64,000 nt of DNA, taken from NCBI RefSeq assembly GCF_028021195.1, contig NZ_CP115668.1, positions 682,001 to 746,000 on the forward strand, written 5' to 3'. This document shows, piece after piece, positions 28,951-38,288 of the stretch. The position numbers and the translations under genes are program-made. Source of the DNA: Cutibacterium equinum (GTDB lineage: Bacteria > Actinomycetota > Actinomycetes > Propionibacteriales > Propionibacteriaceae). Each line of letters starts with the position of its first letter. Position 1 is the stretch's first letter. The notes beneath the pieces were generated by a model. The model made no database searches and was not told the origin of the DNA. It saw nothing but the letters and a program-made list of their open reading frames with translations.

Positions 28951-30671
28951 CCAGCGCATCTGTCGCCCAGCGAACTGCGGTAAGCCCTGCGGTGACTCGT
29001 GAGGAGCGCCGCAAGACCAGCTTCGGTGCTCTCGTCTGGGATTACATGACGACCACCGACCACAAGAAGATCGGACGGCTGTACTTCGGCACGTCACTGT
29101 TCTTCTTCGCCTTCGGTGGCATTCTTGCCCTGCTCATTCGCGCGGAGTTGGCCTACCCGGGCATGCAGTTCATGCATCAGGAGACCTTCAACCAGCTCTT
29201 CACGATGCACGGCACGATCATGCTGCTGATGTTCGCCACCCCGTTGTTCGCCGGGTTCGCGAACTTCTTCGTGCCTCTTCAGATCGGTGCCCCTGACGTC
29301 GCCTTCCCGCGTATCAACCAGTTCGCGTACTGGCTGTACCTCTTTGGCTCGCTCATGGCCTGTAGCGGCTTCCTCACCCCGGGCGGTGCTGCCAGCTTCG
29401 GGTGGTTCGCCTACGCCCCACTCTCCGACGCCATCAACTCCCCGGGAGTTGGCGGTGACCTGTGGGTCATGGGCCTGTACCTGCTGGGCCTGTCGTCGAT
29501 CCTCGGTGCCGTCAACTTCGTGACGACGATCATCCTCATGCGTACCCCCGGTATGACGATGTTCCGGATGCCGATCTTCTGTTGGAACATCCTCATCACC
29601 TCGATCATGATCCTGGTCGTCTTCCCGGTACTGTCGGCCGGTCTGCTCGTCCTCGAGGCCGATCGCGCTCTGGGAGCCCACATCTTCGACGCCGCGAATG
29701 GTGGCCCAATCCTGTGGCAGCACCTGTTCTGGTTCTTCGGCCACCCTGAGGTTTACGTCATCGCCCTGCCGTTCTTCGGCATCATCACCGAGATTTTGCC
29801 GGTCTTCAGCCGTAAGCCGGTCTTCGGCTACGTCGGTCTGGTGTTCGCCACCTTGGCCATCGGTGGTCTGTCGGTGTCCGTGTGGGCCCACCACATGTTC
29901 GTGACCGGTGCGGTCTCCTTGCCGTTCTTCTCCTTCATGACCTTCACCATCGCCGTTCCGACGGGCGTGAAGTTCTTCAACTGGATTGGCACGATGTGGG
30001 GCGGGTCGTTGAGTTTCGACACACCGATGCTCTTTGCCATCGGCTTCCTGACGACCTTCCTGTTCGGTGGTCTGACCGGCGTCATGCTCGCCAGCCCGCC
30101 GATGGACTTCAACGTCTCCGACACCTACTTCGTGGTGGCCCACTTCCACTACGTGCTCTTCGGAACCGTGGTGTTCGCGATGTTTGCCGGCTTCTACTAC
30201 TGGTGGCCAAAGATCACCGGGCACATGCTCAACGAGACGTGGGGAAAGATCCACTTCTGGACCCTCTTCGTCGGTTTCCACACCACCTTCCTCGTCCAGC
30301 ACTGGCTGGGTGTGGAGGGTATGCAGCGTCGCATCGCTGACTACGGCTCCTGGGAGGGGTTCACCCTCCTGAACCAGGTGTCAACCTTCGGTGCGTTCCT
30401 GCTGGCCATCTCGATGCTGCCCTTCGCATGGAATGTGTGGATCACCCGTCACGACCCGAACATCGAGGTCGATGATCCGTGGGGTTGGGGCCGTACCCTC
30501 GAGTGGGCCACGTCGTGCCCGCCGCCTGCCCACAACTTCACCAAGATGATTCGCGTTCGTTCCACCTCCCCGGCCTTCGACGTCAACCATCCTGAGGCCG
30601 CCCTGACCACCGAGACCGAGGACGCGAACCCGCGTGAACTCGTCCACTCCGGCAAGGAGGATGCCTCATGA
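28947..30671 (+). CDS. ctaD: Cytochrome c oxidase subunit I
   Basis: A 574-residue haem-copper oxidase core with 12 predicted helices. The low-spin haem ligand region [12 protein letters not shown], the cross-linked His-Tyr element [12 protein letters not shown], the CuB His pair in WAHHMFV and the haem ligands in [11 protein letters not shown] are all visible. It reduces oxygen to water and pumps protons. The GTG start at 28947 overlaps ctaC by 4 nt. The last 60 residues are hydrophilic, typical of actinobacterial CtaD. Confidence 0.97.
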   Translation: MTSASVAQRTAVSPAVTREERRKTSFGALVWDYMTTTDHKKIGRLYFGTSLFFFAFGGILALLIRAELAYPGMQFMHQETFNQLFTMHGTIMLLMFATPLFAGFANFFVPLQIGAPDVAFPRINQFAYWLYLFGSLMACSGFLTPGGAASFGWFAYAPLSDAINSPGVGGDLWVMGLYLLGLSSILGAVNFVTTIILMRTPGMTMFRMPIFCWNILITSIMILVVFPVLSAGLLVLEADRALGAHIFDAANGGPILWQHLFWFFGHPEVYVIALPFFGIITEILPVFSRKPVFGYVGLVFATLAIGGLSVSVWAHHMFVTGAVSLPFFSFMTFTIAVPTGVKFFNWIGTMWGGSLSFDTPMLFAIGFLTTFLFGGLTGVMLASPPMDFNVSDTYFVVAHFHYVLFGTVVFAMFAGFYYWWPKITGHMLNETWGKIHFWTLFVGFHTTFLVQHWLGVEGMQRRIADYGSWEGFTLLNQVSTFGAFLLAISMLPFAWNVWITRHDPNIEVDDPWGWGRTLEWATSCPPPAHNFTKMIRVRSTSPAFDVNHPEAALTTETEDANPRELVHSGKEDAS

Positions 30672-31063
30672 CATCGGAACGTTGGGTCTTTGGCGGGCTC
30701 GGCCTGTTCTACCTCGTCGTCACCCCGATCTACTGGTTCACGGCTCACGAGGTTGCCGGCACCTGGGCGCTGGGACTGTCGGGAGTCATGGCCCTGATGG
30801 TGTTCTTCTACGTCCAGGTTGTCGCCAAGAAGACCGATCCCCGTCCGTCCGACGACAAGGACGCCGAGGTCATCGACGGGGCCGGCCCGGTGGGGTTCTT
30901 CCCGCCGCAGAGCATCTGGCCCTTCTGGTGCGCCCTCGTCGTGGCGATCATGTGCCTCGGTCCGGTGTTTGGATGGTGGATCACACTGCTCGGCGCGGGC
31001 ATCGGTATCTGGGCTGCTTCGGGCTGGGCTTTCGAGTACTACCGCGGGGACTACCAGCACTGA
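30668..31063 (+). CDS. ctaF: Cytochrome c oxidase subunit IV (actinobacterial type)
   Basis: A 131-residue membrane protein with four hydrophobic segments and the conserved central sequence [18 protein letters not shown]. CtaF is an extra aa3 subunit found only in actinobacteria. It starts with a 4-nt overlap of ctaD and ends at a strong terminator. Function within the oxidase is structural or assembly-related as far as known. Confidence 0.93.
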   Translation: MTSERWVFGGLGLFYLVVTPIYWFTAHEVAGTWALGLSGVMALMVFFYVQVVAKKTDPRPSDDKDAEVIDGAGPVGFFPPQSIWPFWCALVVAIMCLGPVFGWWITLLGAGIGIWAASGWAFEYYRGDYQH

Positions 31064-31084
31064 CAACGTCACCGTGACATCGTG

Positions 31085-31119
31085 AAGGCCGGGACCGTCA
31101 TCGAGACGGTCCCGGCCTT
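31085..31119 (+). terminator. Intrinsic terminator of the ctaCDF operon
   Basis: Perfect 15-bp stem (AAGGCCGGGACCGTC at 31085-31099 with 31105-31119, 5-nt loop) followed by TGTTCTG, 22 nt past the ctaF stop. Confidence 0.85.
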
Positions 31120-31174
31120 GTTCTGTCCGCCCTGGACGCTCCTGCCCGCCCCTGGCTCACACACTGCCCCTGGC

Positions 31175-31831
31175 TCACAGGGCCTGCGCAATGGGCCGAG
31201 GCCCGTCGCAGAAGCGAATGAACCTGCCAATCGTGCCCTCGTCATCCAGGCAAGCCAGAGCAGTCAGGGCGACGGCCTCACGAGACACGCTGACCCCCTT
31301 GTAGTCCTCGTCCTCCGCCATGATGCGGATTCCGGTGGCGGGCTCGTGGCTGAGGGTCACCGGGCCCAGGATGGTCCACCGCACCGGTGAACCCATGGTG
31401 TGACGGTCGGCATCGGCCTTGGCGTCGGCATAGGGGAAGAAGTCGTGGTCGGAGGGGATGGCGTGGTCGGGGCTGCCGCACCACGAGATGAGCACGAACC
31501 GTGGCTTGTGGGGGGAACGCGCAATGGCGTCAACGAGTTCCTTGCAGGCATCCCGGTCGACGGCGTAGGTGTTCTTCGGTCCGCCCTTGCCTCCCGCTCC
31601 TGCTGACCACACCACGGCGTCATGACCGGTGACGAGGTCGTCCCACTGGGAAGACTGCAGGGAGGTCACATCGGCGACGACGGGGTTTCCGCCCCATGCG
31701 ACGACGTCAGCAGCCTGGTCCTCACGCCGAATGACGGAATCGACGTGGCGACCCTGTGAACTGGCGTGCTGGGTGACGTGCTTGGCCACGTGCCCGTGGC
31801 CGCCAATGATGAGGATTCGATCTGCTGTCAT
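31175..31831 (-). CDS. NAD(P)-binding SDR-type protein (atypical, YwnB/YhfK-like)
   Basis: A 218-residue Rossmann-fold protein. The dinucleotide motif is ILIIGGHGHVAKHV; the middle has DDLVTGHDAVVWSAGAGGKGG and a Tyr-x3-Lys-like FPYADAKADADRH. The C-terminal part (RWTILGPVTLSHEPATGI) fits the NAD(P)H-binding family of small SDR-like proteins. These often act as reductases or sensors with unknown substrates. The ATG at 31831 places the glycine motif next to the start. It lies 58 bp past guaB1 on the same strand and converges on ctaF. Confidence 0.82.
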   Translation of the reverse strand: MTADRILIIGGHGHVAKHVTQHASSQGRHVDSVIRREDQAADVVAWGGNPVVADVTSLQSSQWDDLVTGHDAVVWSAGAGGKGGPKNTYAVDRDACKELVDAIARSPHKPRFVLISWCGSPDHAIPSDHDFFPYADAKADADRHTMGSPVRWTILGPVTLSHEPATGIRIMAEDEDYKGVSVSREAVALTALACLDDEGTIGRFIRFCDGPRPIAQAL

Positions 31832-31889
31832 GCCCCTCACCCTAGCCAAGGGTGAGCCAGGGTGAGGGAGGGTTCAGGTCGCAAGCAGC

Positions 31890-33350
31890 TCAGGTCCAAC
31901 TGCGCTGCAGAGGTCGTCCCTCCTCGTAGCCCGAGGGGGACTGCACGCCGATGACGGCCTTCTCGTGGAACTCCTTGAGGTTGGCCGCGCCGGCGTAGGT
32001 GCAGGAGGACCGCACCCCGGAGGTGATGAAGTCGACCAGATCCTCAACTCCAGGACGCTGGGGGTCAAGGTACATCTTCGACTGGGAGATACCCTCCTCG
32101 AACAGGGCAGCTCGTGCCCTCTCGAAGGCGCTGCGCTGGCGGGTACGGTGACGCACTGCTCGGGCCGAGGCCATTCCGAAGGACTCCTTGTACAGACGGC
32201 CCTCGTGATCGACGAGCATGGCTCCGGTGGACTCATGGGTGCCAGCGAACCATGAGCCGATCATGACCGAACCCGCTCCGGCCGCCAGGGCGAGGGCGAC
32301 ATCACGGGGATGACGCACACCTCCATCAGCCCAGATCGCCCCGTCGACCTCGGCGGCTGCCTCGGCGCACTCCAGCACTGCGGAGAATTGCGGACGACCG
32401 ACACCAGTCTGCATACGGGTGGTGCACATGGCACCAGGCCCGACGCCGACCTTGATGACGTCAGCCCCGGCGTCGAGCAGGTCGAGGGTGCCGCAACGGG
32501 TGACGATGTTGCCAGCCACGATGGGGATACGGCGTCCAGTCTTCTCCTGGAAGGCGGTGCGAGCCTCGTCAGCCACACCAATCGCCCGGATCATCTGGTC
32601 CTGGTGACCGTGAGCGGTGTCCATGACCAGAACGTCGGAGCCCGAGTCCAGGGCGCTGCGAGCGCGACCGGCGACGTCGCCATTGATGCCGATGGCGGTA
32701 CCGATCATGAGGTGGCCGTCGGGATCGACAGCAGGACGGTAGATCTCGGTGCGCAATGCGCCACGCGAGGTCATGATGCCCACGAGGATGCCCTCCTCGT
32801 CGACGGCCACAGCGACCTTCTGGTGACGCTCTGCCAGGGTCTGGAAGACGTCGTCAGGGCTGGTGGCGGGGTCGACCAGGGTGAGGTCGGTGGTCATGAC
32901 CTCATGGCACTGGGCGAAGCGGTCGACACCCTCTGCCTCAGCGGGGGAGACCAGGCCGACCGGGCGACGATCTTCGATGACCAGGACGACGCCGTGGGCG
33001 CGCTTGTTGAGCAGATTCATCGCCTCGCCGACGGTCGTCGTCGGATTGACGGTGACAGGGGTGTCAAAGCGAGTGTGGGCGCCTTTGACCCGACGGATGC
33101 ACCTCGCGACGAACTCGGCGGGGATGTCCTGGGGCAGGATCGCGATGCCGCCGCGTCGGGCGATCGTCTCGGCCATCCGGCGCCCAGAGATTGCGGTCAT
33201 GTTGGCCACGACGAGGGGCAGGGGAGTGCCCAGCCCGTCGGTTGACGTCAGGTCGACGTTCATCCGCGACCCGACCGAGGAACGGTTCGGGGCCATGAAG
33301 ACGTCGTTGTACGTCAGGTCGTAATTCGGCTGCTCGTTGAGAAAACGCAC
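31890..33350 (-). CDS. guaB1: GuaB1-type IMPDH/GMP reductase family protein with CBS domains
   Basis: A 486-residue (beta/alpha)8 enzyme. Two CBS motifs fill residues 95-210 (ARCIRRVKGAH to IMTSRGALRTE); the catalytic loop is GVGPGAMCTTRMQTG, with Cys in the usual place, and the phosphate site is WADGGVRHPRD. This is the actinobacterial GuaB1 branch, reported in mycobacteria to act as a GMP reductase rather than an IMP dehydrogenase; older annotations call it IMPDH. The GTG at 33350 follows GGGAGA at good spacing. It would recycle GMP to IMP under CBS control. It diverges from the alkyltransferase-like gene with a 64-bp gap. Confidence 0.9.
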   Translation of the reverse strand: MRFLNEQPNYDLTYNDVFMAPNRSSVGSRMNVDLTSTDGLGTPLPLVVANMTAISGRRMAETIARRGGIAILPQDIPAEFVARCIRRVKGAHTRFDTPVTVNPTTTVGEAMNLLNKRAHGVVLVIEDRRPVGLVSPAEAEGVDRFAQCHEVMTTDLTLVDPATSPDDVFQTLAERHQKVAVAVDEEGILVGIMTSRGALRTEIYRPAVDPDGHLMIGTAIGINGDVAGRARSALDSGSDVLVMDTAHGHQDQMIRAIGVADEARTAFQEKTGRRIPIVAGNIVTRCGTLDLLDAGADVIKVGVGPGAMCTTRMQTGVGRPQFSAVLECAEAAAEVDGAIWADGGVRHPRDVALALAAGAGSVMIGSWFAGTHESTGAMLVDHEGRLYKESFGMASARAVRHRTRQRSAFERARAALFEEGISQSKMYLDPQRPGVEDLVDFITSGVRSSCTYAGAANLKEFHEKAVIGVQSPSGYEEGRPLQRSWT

Positions 33351-33414
33351 GCCGTCATTCTCCCACGTCGTCAGCCTGCGGTCATGTCGTGAGGGACTGC
33401 GACACACTGGTGTC

Positions 33415-33735
33415 ATGAGGTCGATCGTCGATGACGTGTTGGCAGCAGTGGAAGCCTTGCCGCCAAGAACAGTGGTGTCCTACTCGGACATCGCCGAACT
33501 CGTCGGCACCTCCCCGCGTCGGGTCGGCACCATCATGGCCAACCACGGTCATGAGGTGCAGTGGTGGAGAGTCACCAACATCCGCGGGACGCTGCCTGAT
33601 CACCTCATGGCTGAGGCTCACCGGCACTGGGATGACGAAGGACTGGGCGGGGGAGTGGCGATGCTGCGCAGCCATGCTCCCGATCCGCAGGAATGGGAAC
33701 GCGAATGGCAGGCGTTGCGCAGTCAGGAATGGTGA
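33415..33735 (+). CDS. Alkyltransferase-like (ATL) DNA-binding protein, MGMT family
   Basis: A 106-residue protein with the MGMT DNA-binding fold: VVSYSDIAELVGTSPRRVGTIMANHG is the recognition region. The acceptor motif PCHR of active methyltransferases is replaced by QWWRV, so no alkyl-accepting cysteine exists. Such ATL proteins bind O6-alkylguanine and recruit nucleotide excision repair in studied cases. The ATG at 33415 abuts the inverted repeat GACAC-ACTG-GTGTC (33401-33414). The stop lies within the arm of the following terminator. Confidence 0.88.
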   Translation: MRSIVDDVLAAVEALPPRTVVSYSDIAELVGTSPRRVGTIMANHGHEVQWWRVTNIRGTLPDHLMAEAHRHWDDEGLGGGVAMLRSHAPDPQEWEREWQALRSQEW

Positions 33736-33764
33736 AGGCCCCCTGTGGACAGGGGGCCTTCACC
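33731..33764. terminator. Bidirectional hairpin between the ATL gene and qcrB
   Basis: Perfect 15-bp stem (33731-33745 with 33750-33764, arm GGTGAAGGCCCCCTG, 4-nt loop). It includes the ATL stop codon and ends 15 nt before the qcrB stop. Confidence 0.8.
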
Positions 33765-33778
33765 ATGGGCGGATGGGA

Positions 33779-35458
33779 TCAGTCGGTGATCTCGGGCTTG
33801 TTCGTGCCCTCGCCGGAGTCGATCTCGGAGTGGCCACGAGTTGCCTCCAGCTCCTCGCGGCTGACCTTGGCAACATTGTCCCCGAGGAACCACTTCATCC
33901 AGCGAGCGCGCTTCTTGCTCACGCGACGGCCACGCTCGTCGATCGAACCAGCGGTGAGGACCGGGTAGGTCTTGTGCTGGGTGAGGGTCCAGGCCTCCTC
34001 GTCACTGACCGGCACATGAGCCTCGTGGAAGGCGCCATCGGGCTCGCGGATGATCTCGCCGGAGGGGGACCCGTGCACCAGACGTGCACGGTCGGCACGC
34101 TGCAGGGACACACAGATCCTCTTGGTGATCTGGTAGGTGATGATCGGGACGACGAAGATCGCCGCACGCATGAAGTACGTGATCTTGTTCAGCGACAGGT
34201 GGAAGTGCGTGGCGATGATGTCGTTGGCGCCCGAGAGCCAGAACATGGCGTAGCAGCTCATGGCGGCAACACCGAGGGCGGTACGCGTCGGGACGTTGCG
34301 CGGACGGTCGAGCAGGTGATGCTCGGAGTCGTCACCCGTGATCCACTTCTCGACGAACGGCCATGCCACCAAGAGGGTGAACAGCACGCCCATGAGACAC
34401 ACACCGGGCAGGAAGATGTTCCAGCTCCAGGTGGTGTGGCCGATGTGCCACTCCCAGTTCGGGGTGATGCGGACAGCACCCTCGAGCCAACCCATGTACC
34501 AGTCAGGCTGGGATCCAGCGGTGACCTCCCCCGGGTTGTAGGGGCCGAACTTCCAGACCGGGTTGATCTGCATGAAGGTGCCCATGAGGGTCAGGACGCC
34601 GAACACTACGAAGAAGAAGCCACCGGCCTTGGCTGCGTACACCGGGAACAGGGGGTAGCCCACGACGTTCTTCTCGGTGCGCCCGGGGCCCGGGTACTGG
34701 GTGTGCTTGTGATACACGACCAGGGCAAGGTGGGCAGCCACCAAGCCCAGGAGCAGGGCCGGGATCAGCAGGATGTGCACCATGTAGAGGCGGGGCACGA
34801 TCGCGGTGCCGGGGAACTCGCCGTTGAAGACGAAGAACTCAACCCAGGTGCCCACCAGCGGGATCGCACGCATGAGGCCGTCGGCGAAGCGCAGGCCCGT
34901 GCCCGAGAGCAGGTCGTCAGGAAGCGAGTATCCGGCGAAGCCCTCGACCATGGCGAGCATGAACAGGCCCAGGCCGATGAGCCAGTTGATCTCACGCGGT
35001 TTGCGGAAGGCGCCTGTGAAGAAGATGCGCAGCATGTGGACGGTAGCTGCTGCCACGAAGAGGATGGCTGCCCAGTGGTGAATCTGGCGGACCAGCAGGC
35101 CGCCACGCACCTCGAAGGAGAGGTCCAGGGTGGAGGCGAAGGCCTCCGACATGGGCGTTCCCTTGAGCAACTGGTACGGGCCGTTGTAGTCAACCTCAGC
35201 CATCGACGGCTTGAACCAGATGGTGAGGAAGACGCCGGTGAGCAGCAGGACGACGAAGGAGTACAGAGCAATCTCGCCCAAGAGGAAGGACCAGTGGTCA
35301 GGGAAGACCTTGCGCAGGTTCTCCTTGCCCATCTTGGCAAGCCCCAGACGGTCGTCGTGCCAGTTGACGATCCGCATCCCGTGACTCGACGGCTTGTCGT
35401 CAGCCGTCGCAGTGCGTAGGGAGGGTGATTCCTCGGCGATGCCGGTTGGCCGGGCCAT
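33779..35458 (-). CDS. qcrB: Cytochrome bc1 complex subunit b
   Basis: A 559-residue cytochrome b, longer than the mitochondrial protein owing to a C-terminal extension of about 120 residues (SDEEAWTLTQHKTYPV onward), as in other actinobacteria. Haem ligands appear as IHHWAAILFVAAATVHM and MVHILLIPALLLGLVAAH; PDWYMGWLEG corresponds to the Qo PEWY region as PDWY. Its start shares one base with the qcrA stop. It forms the quinol-oxidising core of the obligate bc1-aa3 supercomplex with the cta genes. Confidence 0.95.
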   Translation of the reverse strand: MARPTGIAEESPSLRTATADDKPSSHGMRIVNWHDDRLGLAKMGKENLRKVFPDHWSFLLGEIALYSFVVLLLTGVFLTIWFKPSMAEVDYNGPYQLLKGTPMSEAFASTLDLSFEVRGGLLVRQIHHWAAILFVAAATVHMLRIFFTGAFRKPREINWLIGLGLFMLAMVEGFAGYSLPDDLLSGTGLRFADGLMRAIPLVGTWVEFFVFNGEFPGTAIVPRLYMVHILLIPALLLGLVAAHLALVVYHKHTQYPGPGRTEKNVVGYPLFPVYAAKAGGFFFVVFGVLTLMGTFMQINPVWKFGPYNPGEVTAGSQPDWYMGWLEGAVRITPNWEWHIGHTTWSWNIFLPGVCLMGVLFTLLVAWPFVEKWITGDDSEHHLLDRPRNVPTRTALGVAAMSCYAMFWLSGANDIIATHFHLSLNKITYFMRAAIFVVPIITYQITKRICVSLQRADRARLVHGSPSGEIIREPDGAFHEAHVPVSDEEAWTLTQHKTYPVLTAGSIDERGRRVSKKRARWMKWFLGDNVAKVSREELEATRGHSEIDSGEGTNKPEITD

Positions 35459-36510
35459 CAGTTGTCACCCTTCTTGTAGTCGTGACGAGAATCTCGTTCA
35501 AAGTAGGACGGGCCCACCGGAACGGTGAAGTCGCTGCGAGCGACCAGGTAGCCCTTGTCGTCGACGGTGATTGGCAGCTGCGGCAGCGACCGCCCGGCCG
35601 GGCCGAAGACGACGACACCGGAGTCACCGAGGTCGAAGGTCGACTGGTGGCAGGGGCACAGCAGATGGTGGGTCTGCTGCTCCCACAGGTTGACGGGGCA
35701 TCCGACGTGGGTGCAGATCTTGGAGTACGACAGGATGCCGCCGACGTGCCAGTCCTTGCGGGACTCGGGGATCTTGATGGAATCAGGATCCATCCTGACG
35801 ATGAGGATGGCGGCCTTGGCCTTCTGACGCTGGAACTCGGTGCCCTCGAGGTCCTTGAGGTTCTCGGGCTCGGCGTTGACCAACTGGCCGATCTCGAGGT
35901 CGGAGGCCTTGATCGGCTGGAAGGTGATGTCGTTGACCAGCCGGACGCCCTCGGCCCAGATGGTGCGCTCAATGGTGGCTCGACGCATCCCGGGGCCGGG
36001 CTTCGGTCCGAGGTCGGCAAGGGTGACGATGGCCGGGACAGCCATGATGCCGATGGCACCACCAAGGGCGCTACCGATGAGCTTGCGTCGGGGTAGCCCG
36101 GACTGCTCGGCGCCGATGCGCCACTGCTTGGCGAAGTCCTCCCGATCGGCGGCACTGGAATTGACCGGATGGCGCTCCTGGACGATCTCCTCGTCGCCCA
36201 TGATCTGCTTGGCCCAGTGGATGCAGGCGATGCCGATGAACAACACTCCGAGGCCGGCACACAGCCCCAGCGCGAAGGTGGAGGCGTTCATGTAGAGCGA
36301 CCCGATCTCGACAGTGGCGTCTCGGGGGATCGCGAAGTAGCAGACGACGAAGCCGATGGCGAGAACGGGGACCAGACCCAGTAGGGCGATCACCTGACGG
36401 TAGGCCCGGTTGCCGGCTTTCGGATCGGCGTCGGTGTACCGCTCGACATGGGGCTCGACGCCCGGGTTGTCGACCGGTTGATCGTTGCGTTCGGTGTATT
36501 TGTCGCTCAC
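35458..36510 (-). CDS. qcrA: Cytochrome bc1 complex Rieske iron-sulfur subunit
   Basis: A 350-residue Rieske protein with three N-terminal hydrophobic segments (about residues 50-70, 85-115 and 165-185), the actinobacterial layout. The cluster-binding boxes are CTHVGC and CPCHQS. A twin-Arg-like motif (LPRRKLIGSALGG) precedes the third helix and suggests partial Tat export. The GTG at 36510 overlaps the qcrC stop (GTGA). It moves electrons from quinol to the QcrC haems. Confidence 0.94.
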   Translation of the reverse strand: MSDKYTERNDQPVDNPGVEPHVERYTDADPKAGNRAYRQVIALLGLVPVLAIGFVVCYFAIPRDATVEIGSLYMNASTFALGLCAGLGVLFIGIACIHWAKQIMGDEEIVQERHPVNSSAADREDFAKQWRIGAEQSGLPRRKLIGSALGGAIGIMAVPAIVTLADLGPKPGPGMRRATIERTIWAEGVRLVNDITFQPIKASDLEIGQLVNAEPENLKDLEGTEFQRQKAKAAILIVRMDPDSIKIPESRKDWHVGGILSYSKICTHVGCPVNLWEQQTHHLLCPCHQSTFDLGDSGVVVFGPAGRSLPQLPITVDDKGYLVARSDFTVPVGPSYFERDSRHDYKKGDN

Positions 36511-37310
36511 TTCGCGCGAGCCCCCTTCCGTGCCAGCCATCCGGCGATCAGGACGAGGCTGCCGATGCCGATGATCCAACCGAACAGACCCTCAGTGACC
36601 GGGCCGATGCCGCCCAGGGCGAACCCGCCGTTGTTGGGTTCAGAATGAGCGGTCTGGAGGTAGCCAATGATCTCGCGGGCATCCTGGTCGGTCATGACCG
36701 ACTTGGAGAACACCGGCATCTGCTGCGGGCCAGTGCGCATGGCCTCGTAGATGTGCTTGTCAGAGGTCTTCATGAGCGACGGTGCGAAAGCGCCCTCGGG
36801 GAGTGCACCACCGCGTCCCTCAATGTTGTGGCAGGCCGAGCAGTTGGTCTTGAACAGCTCAGCGCCACGAGCCAGTTCCTCGGCACTCAATCCTGAAGTG
36901 TTGAGGGTCTGGGCGGAGGGGACCTCCGGGCCGGGGGCCAGGGATGCGACATAGGCGCCGACCGACGCGATTTCCTCGTCGGTGAACGTCGTGTTCTTGG
37001 CGGGAGCCTGAGCCTCGGGGCGAGCCATCGGCATACGGCCGGTTCCCATCTGAAAATCGACGGCTGCAGCGCCGACACCGGCCAGGGATGGACCCTGGGT
37101 GGTGCCCTCACCGTTGAGGCCATGGCAGGAGGAGCAGTTCTGCTGGAAGATTTCCTTGCCCTGGGCTACCTGGGTCGACGCATTGGCGTCGGCCTGTCCA
37201 GAAGCTGCGGGGCTGACGAAGGCGTACACACACCCCACCAGAACCAAGGCCAGGAGCAGCAGCACGGGCTTGGCGGCCCGGCTGTGTCGTTTCGTGGAGA
37301 GGAATCTCAT
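36507..37310 (-). CDS. qcrC: Diheme cytochrome c subunit of the bc1 complex
   Basis: A 267-residue protein with an N-terminal signal/anchor (VLLLLALVLVGCVYAF), two class I cytochrome c domains with haem sites CSSCH and CSACH and Met ligands in GRMPM and QQMPVFSK, and a C-terminal helix (WIIGIGSLVLIAGWLA). Diheme QcrC replaces soluble cytochrome c in actinobacteria by bridging bc1 and aa3. The start is uncertain: GTG or ATG codons at 37322, 37316, 37313 and 37310 all follow one AAAGG; I list the ATG. Confidence 0.93.
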   Translation of the reverse strand: MRFLSTKRHSRAAKPVLLLLALVLVGCVYAFVSPAASGQADANASTQVAQGKEIFQQNCSSCHGLNGEGTTQGPSLAGVGAAAVDFQMGTGRMPMARPEAQAPAKNTTFTDEEIASVGAYVASLAPGPEVPSAQTLNTSGLSAEELARGAELFKTNCSACHNIEGRGGALPEGAFAPSLMKTSDKHIYEAMRTGPQQMPVFSKSVMTDQDAREIIGYLQTAHSEPNNGGFALGGIGPVTEGLFGWIIGIGSLVLIAGWLARKGARAK

Positions 37311-37340
37311 CACCACAGTCACCTTTCGCGGGTTGAGGTG

Positions 37341-38036
37341 TCAGCGCACGATGTAGATCACCGAGAACAGGATGATCCACACGACGTCAACGAAGTGCCA
37401 GTAGTAGGACGCGACCATTGCCGTGACCGCCTGCTCGTGGGTGAATCGACGAGCCATGTAGGTGCGAGCAAGGGTGAACAGGAACAGAATCAGGCCTCCG
37501 GTCACGTGCAGGCCGTGGAAACCGGTGGCCAGGAAGAAGGCCGAGAAGTAGACGCTCGAGGAGATGGTGTGACCCTCGCCGATGAGGGTGATGTACTCCG
37601 CGGCCTGTCCAGCGATGAACACCGCGCCCATGATGAAGGTCAGGGTGTACCACTCGCGCATGCCCCACGAGGTGATGGCGCCGAGGCCCTTGGTCCGCTT
37701 GACCTGGCCATGCTCGGCGGCGTGAACCCCCATCTGACAGGTCACCGAGGACAGCACCAAGATGAGGGTGTTGACGGCGGCTGCTCCGACAGCCAGGTGG
37801 CCGGACTCGGTCTGCCAGAGGGTCTGCTGCCCAGCCGTTGCCATGTCGCTGGTCGTCTGGCGGATCATGAAGTAGGCGGCGAAGAGAGCGGCGAAGAACA
37901 TGAGCTCGCTCGCAAGCCACACCCAGACACCCATGGGTAGGGCATCGGGACGACCTGCCGGCGCGTTGAGTCGCGTCGGCGCGATCGGATGGATGGCGCC
38001 CGTCGGTCGTTGTGAAGTCTGCGCTGAAGTGGCCAC
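37341..38036 (-). CDS. ctaE: Cytochrome c oxidase subunit III
   Basis: A 231-residue membrane protein with five to six helices. Family marks are MGVWVWLASELMFFAALFAAYF, FFLATGFHGLHVTGGLILF and the C-terminal ASYYWHFVDVVWIILF. The start is a GTG at 38036. It heads the minus-strand ctaE-qcrC-qcrA-qcrB operon (30 nt before qcrC), the standard actinobacterial arrangement that joins one oxidase subunit to the bc1 genes. Confidence 0.95.
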   Translation of the reverse strand: MATSAQTSQRPTGAIHPIAPTRLNAPAGRPDALPMGVWVWLASELMFFAALFAAYFMIRQTTSDMATAGQQTLWQTESGHLAVGAAAVNTLILVLSSVTCQMGVHAAEHGQVKRTKGLGAITSWGMREWYTLTFIMGAVFIAGQAAEYITLIGEGHTISSSVYFSAFFLATGFHGLHVTGGLILFLFTLARTYMARRFTHEQAVTAMVASYYWHFVDVVWIILFSVIYIVR

Positions 38037-38288
38037 GGCCTCATTATGGCCGGAAATGTGTCATTGGTCATGTCGTTTCGCTGTTCCAGGCTGATTTGAC
38101 GTTGATTCGATGGGCTCAGATGGCAGAATGTCTTGATTTGTCCACCGATGGGACCAGGATCGTCTCAGCAGTCAGGACGCCCCGGGGTTCACAGATGCGG
38201 CGCAGACGGTAGCATCACTCGTGTTGCATCCGGTCCTTGGTGGCCGGCAGTTCAGTCAGTCCCACGCCGTCGAGGGAAAGGGCCGCTC

